Below, piece by piece: positions 60,716-64,000 of a stretch of 64,000 bases of DNA (positions are counted from its first letter, which is position 1; every line of letters starts with the position of its first letter). The stretch spans positions 48,821,056 through 48,885,055 of the forward strand of contig NC_062219.1 in assembly GCF_902686445.1 (NCBI RefSeq), given 5' to 3'. Origin of the DNA: Sciurus carolinensis. Lineage: Eukaryota; Chordata; Mammalia; Rodentia; Sciuridae. The translations under genes were made by a program, and so were the position numbers. The notes under the pieces were generated by a model. That model did no database searches. It was given only the letters and a program-made list of their open reading frames with translations, and was not told the origin of the DNA.

Positions 60716-60964
60716 TGACTGTAAAAACAAGAAAATAAGTTATGTATTATCTTATTAACTTTATCACTTTTATTTCTTACTTATACATGAGTTGGGATCC
60801 AAGACATCTAAATTCCTATTAGGATGTTCACTGACAGAAAAAATTTGATATAAATTCATTCTTTTATATTTAAACATTACTCTTTCATTTCCTGTCATAG
60901 TACATGAGGTTCATTCTTTCTACCATCATATGAAGCACAGTTTAAAAATTGGTATCTAAAATTA

Positions 60965-61175
60965 AATGGGCCTAAAATCCATTTCTGCTACTTATTATCT
61001 ATGGAAAAGTTACTTAACCTCCCTGTAACTCAATATTCCCTCCTATAAAATAGTGATATAAAAAGACCTGGTTCAAAAACTTGTTGAGAGATTTATATGA
61101 ATTAATGCATGTGATCACTTGGTACTATGCCTGACAGAGTAAGCACTCTCTAAATCATAGGTATTAGTGTTTACC
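60965..61175 (+). mobile_element. MIR SINE
   Basis: 'ttctgctacttattatctat', 'ggaaaagttacttaacctcc', 'ctgtaactcaatattccctc', 'ctataaaatagtgat', 'tatgaattaatgcatgtgat', 'ctatgcctgacagagtaag' follow the MIR core and 3' region. Confidence 0.85.
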
Positions 61176-61794
61176 AAACAGGAAGTGTGGAAATAATCCC
61201 AGATTTATCACTAGTTCTCTTACTCTCTCCACTCTAGTAGAATGTAGGACCTTCAAATTTTGCCATTCTGCATCTTTCTAATCTAATTTCTCTAATAAAC
61301 TCTGCTGTTCTTATCTGCATGATACCTTGACTGTTTACAGCAAGAACAGCTCAACTATTAAAAATGTCAAAAAGAAGGAATCAGTAAATATGAAAAGTTT
61401 TATGGCAGAGAGCAAAGAGAAAATAATGAAAATAATGGTATCCCCAAGATAATAGATTGAAAAGGTATCACACGCACAGGTAAAGATACTAGTAAGAACG
61501 GACAAAGGATCTCTCTTCAACATTAACATTTAAAGTGAAAAATCAGTCTCTTGGTCTCCTCTTTCTTGGGTTCATGTTATCATAATGCTTTCTCTAAAAT
61601 GAAAACTAATATATGGTTTCACTGTCTATAATTTCAAAAAAGCTGGATAAAACCTGAACCTAACATGCCAAGGGAGACCTTTCAGTTAATTTTACTTCCC
61701 CCTGAAGAACCTGCTCTCCAGCTCACAGAAAGGTCCACCATTAGTATTAGTGGATGTGTCCTAGGTGGAGGGAAATTTCTTTATGACTGTGCAG
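61176..61794. other. No recognisable feature
   Basis: Intergenic flank of the LTR; the 64-codon minus frame at 61529-61335 has no motif I recognise. Confidence 0.5.
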
Positions 61795-61801
61795 GCTCCC
61801 T

Positions 61802-62118
61802 ATGATCGCCCACCGCCCGCGGGGACAATCACAACGCATACGCTCTTCTTGATCACAGGAACCAATAGGGGGTTTATTCCACAAGTCTCAGACTTATATT
61901 GAGAACATCAGCCTATCAGAGAGTAGACTACCAGGAAAGTCAGCCTATCAAGGAACAGTCTCCAGGGAGATACCAGGATTGCCTCATGTACAACAGCCAA
62001 CCAGAGTTACTTCCTAAAACTTGTATATGAGTGCAGCTATTTCTGGCAAGCTGCCAGGTGCCATCTTAGTGATCAGGCCATGGTGCGGCTCTGGGACCCT
62101 CAGAGCACGCCCCTGACA
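61802..62118 (-). mobile_element. Solo LTR, class II (ERVK/IAP-like), flanked by target duplication
   Basis: Minus-strand unit starting TGTCAGGGGC at 62118. It has a CpG-rich 3' end (61802-61840) typical of an R-U5 region, an AATAAA signal (61878-61873) and a TATA-like AATATAAG (61899-61892). A 7-bp GCTCCCT occurs at 61795-61801 and 62119-62125. No gag/pol sequence adjoins it, so it is a solo LTR. Retained CpGs suggest it is fairly young. The exact 3' end does not read CA, so the family is uncertain. Confidence 0.75.
61873..61878 (-). promoter_or_regulatory. LTR polyadenylation signal AATAAA
   Basis: AATAAA on minus inside the solo LTR, in the expected R-region position. A TATA-like box lies about 14 bases upstream (61899-61892). 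Confidence 0.65.
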
Positions 62119-62125
62119 GCTCCCT

Positions 62126-62496
62126 CCTGCCTTTGAGCTATGTTTTCCCTTCTCACCACTTCATCATTCAGAAGGGAAGCCGTGTTTGGCCATTCTCATT
62201 GTCTTTCTCTTCTCCTCTCAACATCTTCTTTACCTGATTAGCCTTTAAGATTGTGCAAGATCTCATCATTCCTTACTGAACGTTCTAATGAACAAACACT
62301 GTTAAAAACTTATTACATACCTGAGTACTTTTGGCTATTATTACCTCAGTATTGTCAATACATTCCAAATTAGTTGTCTTATTCTAGCTTTCCTCTCATT
62401 TATCTCAGAAAAAGCTACATTTAACTTAATATTTATGCTTACAGCCTTTAAGTTTACAGGCAGGGTAATTCCAGGTGTTAAAGTGATTTTTCTCTT
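62126..62496. other. No recognisable feature
   Basis: Intergenic sequence between the LTR and the SINE. Confidence 0.5.
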
Positions 62497-62509
62497 TCTG
62501 AAGACTTTT

Positions 62510-62683
62510 TTTTTTGGTGCTAGGGATTAAACCCAGGGATGCTCAACCACTGAACCCCATCTCCAGCCCTTTTTTATATTTAATAGAGACAGGTCACACT
62601 GAGTTGCTAAGTGCCTCACTAAATTGCTGAGATTGGCTTTGAACTAGCGATCCTCTTGCCTCAGCTTCCCTAGCTGTTGGGAT
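62510..62683 (-). mobile_element. Composite B1-ID SINE
   Basis: T-run (A-tail), ID-like half (62515-62568: antisense 'gctagggattaaacccaggg' and 'ctcaaccactgaac'), then the B1 half (62575-62683: 'agacaggtcacactgagttg', 'ctttgaactagcgatcctct', 'tagctgttgggattct'). Candidate target repeat TCTGAAGACTTTT (62497-62509) and TCTAAAGACATTT (62684-62696), 11/13. Confidence 0.92.
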
Positions 62684-62696
62684 TCTAAAGACATTT

Positions 62697-63149
62697 AATT
62701 TAACATCCTTATATTCCCTCCTGCTACTACTACTTGAAATTGTCATTGAAAGGGCTTTTAAAATTTTTTTGCTAACTTAATAATTTCTCTTTAAAGTTCT
62801 TATGTTTCTATGAATTTATTTGAATATTATACTTGGAATAGGAAAAAAAAATCAGTGATCAAGTGGTTAGATAATAGTGTACCCAAAGTTATACTGCCTT
62901 AATTTAATGAATAAGAAAATTATTATGGTTGCACTACCAGTACAATGTTATTTTGCTTTTGATAGTGAGCAATAGGTAATGATGATAACTTAAATATAGC
63001 TAGTCTCATTCAGATTGTGTAATTTTGCATAATATTACTTAAAATAAATCCAATAAAAATAACTTTTGTCATGATAGTTCTTTTAATGTATCCAGTTCAA
63101 ACTCAACAATGATTTTTAATGATTTAGAGACATCAACTTACAAGCTGCA
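62697..63149. other. No recognisable feature
   Basis: AT-rich intergenic sequence with no coding or repeat signature I can name. Confidence 0.5.
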
Positions 63150-63925
63150 AGACTAGTGGAAGGAGAACTCCCTGGTGATTAAAGAATGCACTGTTTTTAG
63201 CAACTTCTCATCAATAAACCTAAATGAAACCTGATAAGGACCAAAGTGAGATATACAACTTGAGATTAGAAAATGTTGTTGGATTGTTAAATTGAAGAAA
63301 TTCAGAGTTGTAGACCAGAAACTTATTCTCTGGTAAGTGTCTTCCCAAGGTTTATGACATAGCACTTCAGAAAATAATTCAGCTTCTAATTCATCATCAA
63401 GACAGATGGGATCTTGAAGTTATGGTAGTAGAAGTTCAGTTATCTTAATGCTATTCTCCACATTACCAAGGAACCTCTGTACAATCTTTTAAAGTTGGCC
63501 AACATTTGATAGCAATATCTTCATGTTTAAAAATAATGCTTTTTAAATCTTTGAAAAGCCTTTCTCCAGCAAGGTCATGAAATAGTTGTTGCAGGAATTC
63601 ACAATAATACATCACCATGAACAGAAGATTCCAGATGATTTCTTGGGAGTCTGAGGGCTCCACAGTAGGTGCCGCAGGGCAGGTCTGCTTGAGGAAGATC
63701 CCAGGAAAAACTGCATGGGTAGGACTCTAGCTTGAACTAATGCTTCTGTCAGAGGGTCCCTTTTCCTCCTTGACTACATGAGGGATGTCTACATAAACTC
63801 CAAGAAACCGGATTTTAAGAAACAGTATGGTGGGATGGAGGCTGAGGTATGTGAAAAAATCAGCACTTAGACTTCTATAAATATGTACATGGATAACTGT
63901 AATAAACTTATTTTTCAATATATAT
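63150..63925 (-). pseudogene. Possible decayed coding sequence, parent gene not identified
   Basis: On the minus strand one frame runs from 63918 to 63463 with a single internal stop (TAG at 63729-63727), giving about 150 residues. These include PSDSQEIIWNLLFMVMYYC, EFLQQLFHDLAGERLFKDLK and FKHEDIAIKCWPTLKDC. After the stop following TEVPW, a +1-type shift at about 63467 continues as GNVENSIKITELLLP, a stop, LQDPICLDDELEAELFSE and HKPWEDTYQR (to about 63320). Composition is protein-like, with helix-like leucine patterns reminiscent of helical-repeat proteins. No introns are visible and no poly(A) is seen in the window. I do not recognise the parent. It could be a processed pseudogene, an exon remnant or chance. 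Confidence 0.4.
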
Positions 63926-64000
63926 GGATTCTAAAACTGTTGTTTCTCTTAAATATACTTCTCTCAAAATAAGTTTCCTCACCTGGAGTAATTTAGAAGT

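Noticed and set aside
1..64000. CRISPR arrays, operons, phage or plasmid features
   Set aside because: Mammalian repeat content throughout; the only regular repeats are microsatellites and transposons.

Overview
This window is mammalian, gene-poor, AT-rich and repeat-dense. The repeats point to a sciurid-like rodent (squirrel, marmot or ground squirrel). Evidence is a young ID-type SINE, several composite B1-ID SINEs (B1-dID layout, known from Sciuridae, Gliridae and Aplodontiidae), many L1 3' ends sharing one rodent-type 3' UTR, and a class II-like solo LTR. Older layers shared by all placentals are also present: L2, MIR, MER5A, MLT1/MaLR, MLT2 and L1M. I see no intact protein-coding gene, tRNA, rRNA, CRISPR array or bacterial feature. 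The species call is inference from repeat content.

Layout. 1-4056 is a minus-strand L1 cut by the window edge. It carries an ID SINE in ORF2 and a second 5'-truncated L1 (4057-~4855) in or beside its ORF1. 4856-6545 is a GC-richer segment placed where the L1 5' UTR would be. 6600-9250 and 12300-13920 hold old LTR and L1M pieces in mixed orientation. 18655-23310 is an old, internally deleted minus L1 that still has a recognisable 5' end. 24900-26990 holds an MLT1 LTR, a MIR, an L1M 3' end and an L2 tail. 30918-32624 is a processed pseudogene of keratin 8 with poly(A) and target-site repeats, the only clearly gene-derived sequence. 34620-38000 holds a MaLR LTR and two minus L1 3' ends, one with an inverted 5' part. 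39855-40851 holds MER5A, a long pyrimidine tract and a short L1 that appears to carry a 3' transduction. 42477-43142 is an MLT2 LTR grown by microsatellites. 44612-53265 holds L1, SINE, L2, MIR and MaLR copies. 55900-57770 is an old L1M split by a MaLR LTR. 59640-62690 holds L2, MIR, the class II-like LTR and a SINE. 63150-63925 looks like decayed coding sequence on the minus strand that I cannot name.

No genes work together here. The content is a stack of retrotransposition events whose order can be read from nesting and target-site duplications. I found no convincing undescribed biological system. The best leads are the unnamed coding-like remnant at the right edge, the L1 3' transduction candidate, the 42-bp dispersed direct repeat near 10.4/11.2 kb, the L1 with a doubled 3' UTR, and a possible conserved noncoding block near 33.6-34.6 kb.
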